In this document: piece after piece, positions 10,856-22,440 of the stretch
Layout: every line of letters begins with the position of its first letter
How positions within the stretch are numbered: position 1 is the first letter of the stretch
Notes under the pieces: model-generated
Seen by the model: the letters and a program-made list of their open reading frames with translations, nothing else
The model's database searches: none
Told to the model about the DNA's origin: nothing
Origin: Aquarana catesbeiana
Lineage: Eukaryota > Chordata > Amphibia > Anura > Ranidae
Reading direction: 5' to 3'
Assembly: GCF_042186555.1 (NCBI RefSeq)
Contig: NC_133324.1
Span: 224,241,145 to 224,305,144 of the forward strand
DNA length: 64,000 bases
Program-made: the position numbers and the translations under genes

Positions 10856-11390
10856 AACACTAAAAACACTTATGCGTATACAAGTAGAAAAACAATTGTT
10901 TTGGTGAACACTAGTGTATGTACGCCTTTTTTGTGCACCAAACCTCTGGAGTTGTAACAAGTTGAACTTGATGGACCTTCCTTTAAAGTGCCATCCGTGC
11001 AGAAAAAGTTCTTTAATAAAAAGAAAGATGGCACTTTAAAGGAATCATCGCGATATTGAAGAATCACAGCACTATATAAACTTTTACTGTTATGCTTTGT
11101 GATTTGTTATAGCAGACATTATTGATTATATGGTAGATACTGTAGACTATGTTTTATGATTCTATATATTTTACTGAGCACAGACATCGCAGGAACTTCC
11201 CATACTAATTCTTAAAGGAGTACACACTTTTTTCTTGCAGCAGTCAAAACTTTATTTAATTTAAATTCATTTGAGCACACCACAGCGCGGCGATACGTAT
11301 GGTATTTAATGATCCCCCATGTCACATCCTATATCACATTCCGTGTGCATATCTAATAGACGTTATCTAATAGACGTGTGAAATTCGTTT
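10856..11390. other. Non-coding DNA with a perfect 16-bp hairpin
   Basis: No gene. 10980-10995 (CCTTTAAAGTGCCATC) and 11027-11042 are perfect inverse complements separated by 31 bases, probably the ends of a small palindromic element. Confidence 0.4.
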
Positions 11391-12230
11391 AGGTCAGAAT
11401 ACAAATTCGGACGAATATTTGGTTATTCAGAGATTTGGATTTATTCGAATCTCCGAATGAAATTGTAACGAATAGTAACACATTTTGTTGAAATTCTTTA
11501 AAATTAGTTTTGTTTATTCACTTTCAAATGAATTCCAAATATTCAGAACAATTAGAATTCGGATTGGTCAAAAAATGATTGACCGATTCGAATTCTGTGT
11601 GAAGAATTGCTGGTTGTTAAGCAGCGGCCAGTAAGCCGCATTCTTACCAATGCGATGAGTCATCAGATGTCAGCTGGCTTCCCCACTAACAGCTGAAATG
11701 TAAACAAAACAATGCCGGCAATAGAAAATTCCCCCCCATAAAAACAGCCTGGGGTCCCCCCCAATCCATACCAGGCCCTTTGTGTCTGGTATGGATTCTA
11801 AGGGGAACCCCACGCCAAAATAATCTTCCAAAAAAAAAAAAAATGGCACGGGGCCCCCTTCAAAATCCATATCAGATCCTTATCTGAGCATGCAGCAGGA
11901 ATGGGGGGGGACGAGTGAGCATCCCCCTCCTGAACCATACCAGGCCACATGCCCTCAACATTGGGGAGTGGGTGCTTTTCGGCGAACACCCAAATTGTCA
12001 GGGCATTTGACCATTTGTTTGGCCCGCTTAATGCCCTACAATGCACTGCACGCCACACAGTGCATTGGAAGCCCTGATTCCCTGACGCAATGAAGGATTT
12101 GCCCAATCAGGTTACAGAACACTGTCAGAGCCATAATTGGAGAAGGTAATGATGACTGTGCATAATCATGGCTCATTGCTCATAGACCCCCCCCCCCCCA
12201 CTATAAGCCATTTGCAGTGTGATATTGGAG
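11391..12230. repeat. Frog dispersed repeat, AATTCGAAT-rich and GGGGTCCCCCC-type modules
   Basis: The first 200 bases are dense in TTCGAAT/ATTCG motifs. The next 500 bases are a GC-rich module (GCCTGGGGTCCCCCCCAATC, ATACCAGGCCACATGCCCTC) that I recognise as a common ranid dispersed repeat but cannot assign to a superfamily. Homopolymer C (12187-12200) and A runs are present. Open frames here are incidental. Confidence 0.5.
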
Positions 12231-12394
12231 TGGAGGTAGATAGAACAGGGATTTGTTCATTGCTACTAGAAAGTTAGTGTGCTATTGTGATTCTATTGTT
12301 AGTGTAGAGTGTAAGTGTAGTGTGGATATAGTGATAGTACAGTGTGAGTGTAGTGCAACCATTCATTTTTAATTTAATGTCAGTTTAGTGTTTC

Positions 12395-12700
12395 AGAGCA
12401 GATTTACTGCAATATATTGAGGTGCGTTAGTGCATGTATACTGTAGTATATTGACGTGCGTTAGTGCACATTTACTGCAGAACATTGAACTGCGTTAGTG
12501 CACGTTTACTGCAGTATATTGAACAACATTAGTGCACGTTTACTGCAGTAAATTGAGGTGCATTAATGCATGTTTACTGCAGCATATTGACGTGCGTTGG
12601 TGCACGTTTGCTGCAGTATATTGAAGTGCATCAGTGCAATTTTATTGCAGTATATTGAAGTATGTCAGTGAAATTTTACTGCAGTATATTGTGTCAGTGG
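12395..12700. repeat. Minisatellite, ~34-bp unit, about nine copies
   Basis: Tandem units of the form GTGCGTTAGTGCACGTTTAC followed by TGCAGTATATTGA, diverging toward the 3' end. It lies directly upstream of the 130-codon frame at 12822 and may belong to the same repeat element. Confidence 0.8.
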
Positions 12701-12821
12701 AGCGTGTCTGTGTAGTAAGTATTCAAGTCAAAGTGCACCAAACACCACTTTCCATTGATTAAAGTGCATCCAAGTACACATTTCCCCATTTTCTATTACA
12801 TTTTGGTAATAACCCCCCATC

Positions 12822-13214
12822 ATGTCTGGGAGGCCAACAATGAGAGGCAGATGTTCCCATGGCACTGTGAGGGGGCCAGCAGCGTCTGTGTCCACAGGCA
12901 AAGGTGGACATGGTCTGTCCTCAGGCAGGGCACCATTTCCTCTGTTTAGTGAAGTTGCCCCTGCTGTCCAGCCACAGCATGCAGAGGGCGTGGTGGACTG
13001 GTTTCCTAAACCATTCTCATCCTCCTCATCCTCTGTCACTGAAGCAGAGACTAGTGCGCAGTCCACCTCAGCTACCAGAGCTGTTTTTTCTGCTTCCTTG
13101 TCCACAGCTACTCCTGCCATAGCCCCAGTATCATGCATGGAGGAATCAGCTGAGTTATTCGAACACAGCATCAGCCACTTCCTCATTGACGATGCACAGG
13201 CATTACTTCATTAA
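12822..13214 (+). CDS. Unidentified 130-aa reading frame, probably transposon-encoded N-terminus
   Basis: I do not recognise this protein. The frame starts MSGRPTMRGRCSHG and is rich in Gly, Arg and Ser. It then has a Ser-run linker (FSSSSSSVTEAETSAQSTSA) and an acidic/hydrophobic end (MEESAELFEHSISHFLIDD). The basic Gly/Arg N-terminus, low-complexity Ser stretch and acidic tail resemble a disordered N-terminal region of a TE-encoded protein; that is inference. It sits between the 34-bp array and the 60-bp array, so it may be the only coding remnant of one large element. The start is the first ATG after a run of stops. The C-terminus ends at a plain stop. A rival explanation is chance openness in GC-richer repeat DNA. 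Confidence 0.35.
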   Translation: MSGRPTMRGRCSHGTVRGPAASVSTGKGGHGLSSGRAPFPLFSEVAPAVQPQHAEGVVDWFPKPFSSSSSSVTEAETSAQSTSATRAVFSASLSTATPAIAPVSCMEESAELFEHSISHFLIDDAQALLH

Positions 13215-13389
13215 TCAACAGTACCTCTATAGGCTTACAGTGTTAAGGCACCACCAACACCCAAAGCCCAACTTTTCCACATCTGTTACTTCTATCCAAA
13301 GTCTGTGAAACAGACACCAGAATTTAACCAAAAAATCTCTGATCTTGTTCCGAGTGCACTAAATTGTATCATACAGACTTGCTCCCCAT

Positions 13390-14720
13390 TCCAGTCGCAG
13401 TTTCACCAGACCAGTGTAAGCCAGTAACAATGTTCTTGATCACTACCACAACAGTGCCAGTGTCACCACAGCCAGTGAAACCAGCAACAGTGTCCCTGAT
13501 CACACCAGTCTCAGTTTTACCAGACCATTGTAAGCCAGCAAGAGTGTTCCTGATTGCTGCCACACCAATCCTAGTGTCACCAGACCAGTGTAAGCCATCA
13601 ACAGTGTTCCTGATGGCCGCCACACCAGTGCCAGTGTCATCAGACCAGCGCAGCCAGCAACATTGTTCCTGATCACTAGCCACACCCATTCCAGTGTGAC
13701 CAGACCAATGTATGCTATCAACAATGCTCCTGATCACTGCTACACCAGTGCCAGTGTCACCACTGCCACACTAGTGGCAATGTCATCAGACCTGTGCAGC
13801 CAGCAACAATGTTCCTGATCACTAGCCACACCATTGCCAGTGTCACCAGAGCAAGTGCAATCATCAACATTGTCCCTGATTGTCACCACATCAGTACAGT
13901 ATCATCAAAGCAGTGCAGTGTTACTATGGTGACATTGTACTACTGTGGCAGTGATCATGTATAATGGCTGACTACTCTGATATCACTCTATATCAGTGCA
14001 GACAGCCATTATTTCTGGTCATTGCCACTGCAGTACAGTGTTACCAGACTAGTGCAGCCAGTCACAGTGTTCCCCAATCACCAACGCATCAAATACAAAT
14101 ACAACCACCACTATACCAGTCACAGTGTTACTAGACCAGTGCAGCCAGCAACAGTGTTCTTGATCCCCACTCCACAAGTCCCAGTGTTACCAGACCAGTG
14201 TAGGCCTCCATCAGTGTTTCTGGTAACTGTGAACACCAACAACAGTTTCCTAATTGTTCCTGATTGCTGTCACACCAGTCCCCAGTGTCGTCCAACCAGG
14301 GTAAGTCAGCAAAAGTGTCCCTGATCGCTGCCACACCAGTGGCAGTGTCACCAGACTAGTGTATAACAGTAACAAGGTTTCTGACCACTGCCACATCAGT
14401 CTGAGTGTCACCAGATCAGTCTATGGTATTAACAGTGTTCCTGACCACCGCCAGTCCCATCCAGGTTTCACTAGACCAGTGTAAGCCAGCAACAGTGTTC
14501 CTGATTGCCATCACAACAGTCCCAGTGTCACCAGACCAGTCTAAACGTGCAACAGTGTTCCTGATCACCACTACACTAGTTGCAGTGGCACCACAGATCA
14601 GTGTTAGCCAGCAAAAGTGCTCCTGATCACTGCCACATCAGTTCCAGTGTCTCCATACCAGTGTACACCATCAACAGAGTTGCTGATTGCTGCCACACCA
14701 GTCCCCAGTGTTGCCACTAG
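13390..14720. repeat. Minisatellite, 60-bp unit, about 22 copies
   Basis: Successive copies of GTTCCTGATCACTGCCACAC, CAGTGCCAGTGTCACCAGAC and CAGTGTAAGCCATCAACAGT, with a repeat length I counted as exactly 60 bases. Copies vary by substitutions and a few indels. Open frames on both strands across it (for example 13369-13737 and 14022-14324) exist because the unit length is a multiple of three. Confidence 0.9.
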
Positions 14721-15634
14721 TAACAAACATCCACCATATCACCTCGTTGCCAGACTCCCAGATATCACTTGCAGAGACAATGAAAAGTCATTTGCTGTGT
14801 TTTGTTTTTGTTTATTGAGGAGTACAACTTGGTTGGGGAAAGGGGTATATGGGATGCCCATAGAATAGATCACTTTGCCATCATATTTAGAGATTTTATC
14901 ACATAATTTGAGCCTGAAGGAATGATGTGCATATGTAATAGCTACAGTCTTTTCCCTGCATCACCATACAGACCATTGCTCCTCCTCTGCGTAGCTCCTG
15001 CAGACTATTACTTCCAGAACTTCCTCATCAATGACCGTGTAAGGGTGATGTTCCCAGAACTCCTCTCCTCCTGCACAAACTTATACTGTAGCATATTCAT
15101 TTCTTGTCACGTGTTCTTCTGTAAGCAAAAGAACCCACTCTGAATAGTTTCTCATGCTGACTCTGGTTGCTCGCTGCTACTAGGCCAGAGGCCTGCAGTA
15201 CCTCTCGGAGGCCTAGTAGTTTAAAAGCATGTTCTGAACGGTGGACTACTGTTCCAGCTAGCCCAGCTTGCAAATCCTGTGCCCTCAGGCCACATCGATT
15301 TGACACTACTCCCCACAGTCTCTCCTCTAATCCAGGACTCCTTATCAATGACCGTGTAATGATAAGGACTTCGCCAATGACCGTGTAAAGGCGAAGTTCC
15401 CTCACAGACTTCCTGGCATGTCTCCACATCCAGCCCTCCACTGTGGTAAACTCACCGACCTTTCTCTGCCCTGAGTCCATGATGGAGAACTTAACCGGAC
15501 AGTATGTTCCGACAGCTTCACCTGCCCTTCTGCTCCAGGAATTTCTCATCAATGGCCGCGTAATGATGCAGACTTCACCAATGACCGTGTAAAGGTAAAG
15601 TTCCCTCACAGCTCTCCCGGGGCTCCTTGCAGTG
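14721..15634. repeat. Repeat-derived DNA with recurring CAATGACCGTGTAA
   Basis: The motif CAATGACCGTGTAA occurs near 15028, 15346, 15376 and 15581, with a variant (CAATGGCCGCGTAA) near 15550. It is usually preceded by TCAT or ACTTC and followed by a sequence that returns to GAAGTTCCCTCACAG. The pattern suggests shuffled copies of a short unit. The 211-aa minus-strand frame at 15097-15732 spans this and the adjoining SINE and is not a gene. Confidence 0.45.
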
Positions 15635-15935
15635 AGAAGGGTTGCTGGTTTGAATCCCAACCCCAACACTACCTGCCTGGAGTTTGCATGTTCTCCTTGT
15701 GCCTGCGTGGATTTACTCCATTTTCCTCCCAAACTCCAAAGACATGCTGGTAGGTTAATTGGATCCTGTCTAAAATGTCCCTAGTATGTGTATGTATGAA
15801 TGTGAGTTAGGGACCTTAGATTGTAAGCTTCTTGAGGGTAGGGACTGATGTGAATGTACAATGTATATGTAAAGTGCTGCGTAAATTGATGGCGCTATTT
15901 AAGTACCTGAAATAAATAAATAAAATGAATAAATC
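15635..15935 (+). mobile_element. tRNA-derived V-domain SINE with LINE2-type tail
   Basis: A pol III B-box-like GGTTTGAATCC is at 15647-15657. A conserved central block follows (TGGAGTTTGCATGTTCTCC, AAAGACATGCTGGTAGGTTA), typical of vertebrate V-SINEs. The 3' part (GATTGTAAGCTTCTTGAGGG, TGGCGCTATTTAAGTACCTG) matches LINE2-family 3' ends, and the element ends in an AAATA simple repeat. The A box is unclear, so the 5' end is probably truncated. Confidence 0.8.
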
Positions 15936-16590
15936 TGATTGATAACACTGAATTGTGAACAAGCTAATGAACTTAGTGGGATGGTGATGAAACATTGGCA
16001 GATTTTGATAAATGTGTAGCCTAGTGGCGGACAGACCACAGGTAACATACAGAAGGGGAAAATCATTAAAAAAATATTTGACAAAGAGTAATTTCCCTAC
16101 ACAAAAGGATCCATGTAAAAGAAGAAAATCATTTAAATGCGGGGCATGTGAACACAAAAATTGTATTTGACAAGCTTTTTCCATATACTGTATATATAAA
16201 AATGTAATGTTCCTTTAAGATTGGAGAAGGAAGAATTTGTAGATATTGTATGCCCTAATGTCAACATGATTGGTTTTGTATTATTCTTTTTTTCGTTATA
16301 ATATTTTTTAAAATTTGAAATGATTAAGAATTGCTAAGATCCATTATTGCTACACAGACTGATGAATACAGTATATATAGGTAAAAGTGTAGCAAGATGA
16401 ACCATCCCCTTAAAAAAGCCAGTTTTGCCTGCAAAATGTCACATGTGAATGCACTAAGTGATGTAGTAATGAAAAAATTCCTATTTGCTAATTCATCCTG
16501 TGAAAATGTATGTATATTATTTCTATGTGAATGGGCAAGAAAAAGTAATTCAGAGATTTGGAGGAAGCTGAGAGCAATAAATTGTATTTT
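15936..16590. other. Non-coding AT-rich DNA, no recognised feature
   Basis: No open frame with protein-like composition and no terminal repeats seen. Confidence 0.4.
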
Positions 16591-17055
16591 TAAGTTAAAG
16601 TGGTTTTAAAGGCAGAAGTTTTTTTTTAATCTTATTGCATTTAATGCATTAAGATAAAAAACCTTCTGTGTTCAACTTGCCCCCTTAGCCCCCCTAATAC
16701 TTACCTGAGCCCCATCTCGATCCAGTACAATTGTACGAGAGCCTCGGCTCTCCGGGACTTTCCCTCCTGATTGGCTGAGACACACAGCGGGCGTCATTGC
16801 CTTTTGCTGCTGTCAATCAAAGTCAGTAAGCCAATGAGGAAAGAGAGGGCTGAGTCACAGGCTCAGGTGCCCCCATAGCAAGCTGCTTGCTGTGGGGGTA
16901 CTCGGTAGGAGTGAGGGGCCATGAGCGATGGTGAGGGACCCGAGAAAAGGATGATGTGGACTGCTCTGTGCAAAACCACTACACAGAGCAGGTAAGTATG
17001 ACATGTTTGTTATTTTGAAAAAAAAAAACAAGACTTTAGTATTACTTTAAGAAAC
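16591..17055. repeat. Frog palindromic repeat with TTAAAGTGGTTTTAAA end
   Basis: It begins AGTTAAAGTGGTTTTAAAGG and ends near TTTAGTATTACTTTAAGA. It contains the motif CAGAGCAGGTAAGTATGACA, also present with small changes at 41.7 kb, so the two belong to one family. CAGGTAAGT is an excellent splice-donor match that happens to be part of the repeat. Confidence 0.55.
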
Positions 17056-17600
17056 AAATGGTTGAATAGAATTTTTTTAGTGTCACCAAAAGGGGAAGCT
17101 CTGTTTGTTCGCACCCTCCCCCCCGTCCATTGCCACATTTGGCACTTTTTTTGGGGGGGGGGGAAGCAGGTACCTAGTTTTGACTGATACCCGCTCCCAC
17201 TTCTAGGCAGCGATCTACGAGTATGTCCGGCCCTCACTTTCCCCCCCCCTGCCGCTGTCTCCTGGCACACACACACAGGTCCCAGAAGATGGCGGGACCA
17301 TTCAGAAAACACGGTGCAACTCGTCCATGTGCAGTAGGAAACTAGGCTTCACAGCCAGTTTCCTTTAGTGAAGATGTCAGCGCCTGCACCCGAAGCTGAT
17401 TGAAGAATCGTCTCGACTGCCGACATCGCTGAATCCCTGGACAAGTAAGTATCCTTATATTAAAAATCAGCAGCTACAGTATTTGTAGCCGCTGACTTTT
17501 GAAGCTCTTTTTTTAAGGATTGGTAAGCTGCAATGTATAACATTTTTGCCTTTTGGGTTTAGAATTACTTTAGCATCAACAACATTATTTACATCAAACG
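17056..17600. repeat. GC-rich frog repeat with poly-C/poly-G runs
   Basis: Contains a run of G near 17152-17162 and of C near 17239, plus the hairpin TCAGCAGCTACAGTA / TGTAGCCGCTGA. No gene. The 100-aa minus-strand frame across the runs is incidental. Confidence 0.4.
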
Positions 17601-18477
17601 AACTTCTTTTCCATGTATTGTATATGTGAAATCATAATTGAAACTTCAACTTCTCATGTAACACACTCTAATATAAATCCATGCTGACATGTCTTATGAA
17701 AAATAATTCCCACTAACGCTGTAGGCTTTCATTTTCAGGATTTGACAGCAAATAGTTTCGTCAGGTTCCATCTTTGCCCCAAGTAGTCTTATCTTTGCTT
17801 TCTTTCTGGCATCTGACCTGTTCACCTTATAAAAAGAAATACTAAGCTGCCATGGCAAAGGTCATACCCTGTAAACAAGCTATTGCATATCATTGTATAT
17901 ATGAGATCCCTGCTGTGTTACACTCCTTGCTTTTTCAATACAAGTCAATCATAGCCCGTCTTGTAGCCGCCTCCTCTGTCGCTTCCCTGATTTGCCTTTG
18001 TTTTTTTGGTGTCTGACATACATGAGTTGACGCACAAGTATTTAAGTTATTAATTACACCTCCTGAACAGTTACCAGGAAACCAGCCTGTGCATGCCTGA
18101 AGACAGAAGCCCTGCAGAACAGATGAAATTAACAATCTGAGTATGACAGCGTTTGCTAGTTGTTTTGGAAACCTGGATATTAACATTCATTTCACTCTGC
18201 TAATGTTCATATTGTGGTCAGATCTTTTTACAGCCCCATGCTGTTAGACACTCAAGCCTGAGCTAACAGCAATGAACTGGCAGTGAGTTTTTTTTCTGCT
18301 ATGTTTGAAAATGAAATACCTGGATGGGGATAACCAAATTTTGTAAAAAAAAAAAATATAATCTTCGATCCGCTTTGGAAAATCATAAAATAGGTTAGGT
18401 TGGAAAATCCCAAAATACCACCTTCTTCTTTGCCGATCCTGTAATGTTACAGGGTTCATGCTTTGTAATAACTCTCC
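17601..18477. other. Non-coding DNA, no recognised feature
   Basis: AT-rich sequence without recognised repeats or coding frames. Possibly single-copy. Confidence 0.4.
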
Positions 18478-18907
18478 TAATGCCGCGTACACACGAGCGG
18501 ATTTTCCGTTGGAAAAAACTTGGATGGTTTTTCCGATGGAATTCCGCTGAAGCTTGGCTTGAATACACACGGTCACACAAAAGTTCTCTGAACTTTCAAC
18601 CGTCAAGAACGCGGTGACGTACAACACTACGACAAGCCGAGAAAATGAAGTTCAATGCTTCTGAGCATGCGTCGAATTGTTTCCGAGCATGCGTAGGAAT
18701 TTTGCGCGTCGGAATTTGCACAGACGATCGCATTTTCCGATAGGAACTTTTTCCGACCGAAACATTGAGAACCTGCTCTCAATCTTTTGCTGGCGGGAAT
18801 TCCACCAGCAAAAGTCCAATGGAGCATACACACGATTGCAATTTCCGACCAAAAGCTCTCATCGGTCTTTTGCTGGACGAATTTCCGATCGTGTGTGCGC
18901 GGCATAA
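18478..18907. mobile_element. TAATGCC-type MITE, copy 2
   Basis: Termini TAATGCCGCGTACACACGAG and the inverse CGTGTGTGCGCGGCATAA, with TAA on both outer sides as a possible 3-bp target duplication. It shares ACACGGTCACACAAA and GAGCATGCGT with copies 1, 3 and 4, but its middle is diverged and it is a distinct subfamily. Confidence 0.8.
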
Positions 18908-19228
18908 TGGTTCAATATCACTGGACAAATGAAAGAGCATTTGCAAGCATTAGAGTGGTGTTAAACCCAAAAAACAAACATTTATTATATTGCAGATTAC
19001 TGATCCTTAGATGTGATGGCTGCATTCATTTTCTTTTCGAGGCTTTCTTTCTTCTATTTTCACCTAGTGATCTGGTCAGTAAGTCTGTTATTTTTCAAAA
19101 GAACAAGCTCTTCTGCAGATGTAGCAGTTACAGGGATGGGACAAACAATTTAACACTGACAGGGGTGCCTACAATGATCAGCTTTTTTTATGCAAAAACT
19201 TTATCTCAAAGGGATAGCATAACTGTAA
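18908..19228. other. Non-coding DNA, no recognised feature
   Basis: About 320 bases with no repeat or gene identified. Confidence 0.35.
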
Positions 19229-20146
19229 CTGCTTAGACGGCTACAGCACATTCTTACTTTGCCAGGAGGGTGTCATATGACGCCCTCCCCTAATCGTGTT
19301 GGCCGCACGCCCCATGTGGCACGCAGGCGGCACGCTCTGTGACCGCTGAGTCCTTCACAGTGGCCCTTTACCATGTGATCACCTGTGTCCAATGGCAGCG
19401 GATCATGACCGTTATCAGCTGCCTTTCCTCATGCTGTCAGCGTGAGGAGAGCCGATAACTGGCTTCTATTAAAGGGACATCTACACTGATTATCAGTGTC
19501 CTGATTATCACTGCAGTCTCACCAGTGCTGACTATCAGTGCCCACTAATGCTGCCAATTAGTGCTCACCAGTGCTGCCAACCAGTGCCCATCAGTGCTTT
19601 CTCATCAGTGTCACCTATCAGTGCCCGTCAGTGCCGCCTATCAGTGCCACCTATCAGTGCCCTTCAGTGCTGCCTAACAATGACCATTAGTGCCACCTAT
19701 CAGTGCCGTTCAGTGCCACCTATTAGTGCAGCCTCATCAGTGCCTCCTCATCAGTGCCACCTATCAGTGCCCATCAGTGCCAGCTATAAGTGGCCATCAG
19801 TGCCGCCGCATCAGTGCCCATGAGTGCAGCCTATGAGTGGCCATCAGTGCAGCCTCATCAGCGCACATCAGTGAAGGAGAAAAATTACCTGTTTGCAAAA
19901 TTTTATAACAAACTATGAAAAAAGTTTTATTTTTTCAAAATATTCGGTTGTTTAGCAATAAATAAAAAACCCAGTGGTGATTAAATACCACCAAAATAAA
20001 GCTTGTGTGAAATAATGATTAATATGTCATATGAGTACAGTGTTGCATGACCACTCAATTGTCATTCAAAGACCGAAAGCGCTGAAAGCTAAAAAATTGG
20101 CCTGGACAGGAAGGGGGTAAAAGTGCCCAGTAGGAAAGTGGTTAAG
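19229..20146 (+). repeat. TTAACCACTTC-family repeat, copy 2, with CAGTGCC array
   Basis: Starts near ACTGCTTAGACGGCTAC and ends AGGAAAGTGGTTAA. Positions 19495-19870 are a degenerate short tandem array built from CACCTATCAGTGCCCATCAG-type words. The remainder carries the family block ACCACCAAAATAAAGCTTG and GCATGACCACTCAATTGTCA. Confidence 0.7.
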
Positions 20147-20495
20147 TAATAAATGTTCTCTGCAATCTCTGCATCCACAAGAACTCCTTTGTGACATAAA
20201 GGGTTTTTGGTTTGTACTGCATTGTACCTATGCAGTGTTACATCTTATCTCTACTGTCTGCATCGCCCACACATTTAAACCTCAGTGGTAGGTTTGAATA
20301 TGATTGGCGAGTGTGAGAAACATCTTAGTGCTGCTTTTATTTATCTGTATGTGAGAAGGAGACTGCAGTGTGTGTTCTAACATCACAATCAGGCATGTTG
20401 CAGGATCACTCGATTATAGGTGAAAGACATTATGGTGAACTAATGCACTCCAGCAATCACTGGATGAAATATTGACATATAGAGAAGGGAAGCTA
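20147..20495. other. Non-coding DNA, no recognised feature
   Basis: No gene or repeat identified in about 350 bases. Confidence 0.35.
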
Positions 20496-21590
20496 TGTTC
20501 CTTAAAGCGGACCTTCAGTCATTTTTTTTAACTTTCCATCTATTAAATCTTCTGCCCTTGTTGTTTTAACTTTGGATAGTAAAACATTTTTTTTCTGCCA
20601 GTATATACTGACATCATGCACAGCTCTCTCTCTCTCACTCTCGTGAGAGTTTGCCAGGAAGCGAGGGGGGATGAGTCATAAGAGGGCCAATGACTGCTGC
20701 AGGGCTGCAGAGCTGGAGGCATGCCTCTGTGTGTCTGTGTAAATCCAGGAAGTGAACAGGCAGCAGCTTCAGCTGCCCACAGTTAAAATGGATGCAGCCA
20801 GACTCAGTGGAGCGAGATTTCTGCAGCTTATTTGGCAAGTACAGAATCACAGTATATATAAAATAATATACAAAGTGGTTGGAGGGAAGCTTCAGAATGG
20901 CAAAGATGTTTTTATTACAAATTGTGTGAGCAGACTGCAGTTCCTTTTTAATGTATCACATCATTTAAAGCACAACTTACCTTCAACACTGAAGTGTAAT
21001 ATTTTTACTGCACCAAACACATTAGTTATGTATAATAGTGCGCATCCTATCTCCTGCAGATGGCTGCTTCTGGTAAAGAATCTTCCCTGTAGTGCCTGCT
21101 TTCTACCCTCTGAATACTGTCCCATGCAGTACTGACAATTCTGACACTGTAAAGGTAACAGCAGCCGCTACTACTGAGAAAAGTTGCAACATTGGCCCAC
21201 CCCTTTCTGTCTTCTCCACCATTCACAACACCCATTATTACTGTCCCACAATGCATTGTGTTCTGTGAATGGGCAAGGGAGATCATATCATTTAACTGTA
21301 TCACCTCCATTCACAAAATGTAATGCATTGTGGGACAATAATAGATGAGTTCTGTGAATGGCATGGAGGGCAGAAGGGCGAGCTGCACAACTTTTCTAAG
21401 TTGCAAAGGCTGTTGTTAACCTTTATAGTGCTAGAAGACAGCTGTGCAGGACAGTATCTCTGACGAGGCACAGCAGGCAATATTTTTACCAGAAATAGTT
21501 GCCTGCAGGTAAGATGATATAAACAGTTACACATAACTCGTGTATTTTGTGCTGATTTCCTGCCCAAAAAGTATGAAATGTCAGCTTTAA
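20496..21590. repeat. Fold-back frog repeat, CTTAAAGCGGACCTTCAG termini
   Basis: The left end reads CTTAAAGCGGACCTTCAGTCA and the right end ATGTCAGCTTTAAGTG. Inside, 20985-21265 and 21300-21560 are imperfect inverted copies: for example CCCACAATGCATTGTGTTC against AATGCATTGTGGGACA, and GCAGATGGCTGCTTCTGG against the inverse near 21490. Open frames are by-products. Confidence 0.6.
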
Positions 21591-22440
21591 GTGAAACTGT
21601 CCATCGGTTGTCTTCTCCATTTCCCTACTTGGCAGTTACTGTACTTACCAAAATATTTGCCTTCAGTCAGTACCAGGATGCAGTCGTTCAGCCCTCAGGG
21701 CAAGGATGTGGAACTGTGCTGCCCCTTTGCTAGTAACGCATGATATAGATTGGGTGTACTGTCTTGCATCTGTTCTCCACCCCTTGTGTTCCAGCTGTCT
21801 ATGTTTGGCATTGACAGTGCTCTGCACATGAGTGGCCAATTGTTTGCCTTCTAACACCGCTGTGAGGTGGTTGCGCATGTGTAGTGTGTTTTTTGTATCA
21901 GCTGTGAGTGACTGGAACATAGAGTGGGCATGTTGGAGTACAATGTGTCAGCAGTAGCTGACAAAGCAGGCATGAAACAATGGCCCACTGGCTGACAGCC
22001 ACTGATCTGGAGTGTGCATATGGCACAGGACCCATTTCTCTTGAATGAGAGTGAAGAGCCCAGGGCGGCTTCCCCTCCTGCACTCCCTCTTTCCTCCTTT
22101 TTCCAGCTATGCTTTGAGCCCCACCATTGAATTCTTCCCAGCACCTCATAGCCTTAGTAAAAATATCTTCCAGTGGCATCCAGCTCTTGCTATGCATTAA
22201 TTACTATGATTTTAGCCATACTCCTTTGGATGGCTGAGTATGTGAATGTAGCACTTACTCCCGAAGAAGCCGCTGGAAATTTGCCAAGGTTCCTCCCCAG
22301 TGGATTTCCCCGTAGCCAGGCACACAATCTCAGGTGCACTTTTACGTAATAACCAGTCTTTGTTGTTTTTAATTTTTTTTTGAGAACATGGATAGGTTTG
22401 AGGGAGTTGAGTGGGATACCCCAAAAACAGAGCTATGTAC
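21591..22440. other. Non-coding DNA, no recognised feature
   Basis: Three overlapping minus-strand frames (85-99 aa) occur at 21663-22197. None shows a domain, signal peptide or transmembrane pattern, so I do not call a gene. Confidence 0.35.

Noticed and set aside
13390..14720. Regularly spaced 60-bp repeats resembling a CRISPR array
   Set aside because: There are no unique spacers between short identical repeats; the whole 60 bases is the repeat, and the context is a vertebrate genome.
15641..15660. A possible tRNA gene at the B-box-like GGTTTGAATCC
   Set aside because: No A box, cloverleaf or acceptor stem is present. The motif is part of a SINE.
15097..15732. A 211-residue minus-strand frame
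   Set aside because: It spans two unrelated repeats, including the V-type SINE, and has no domain features.
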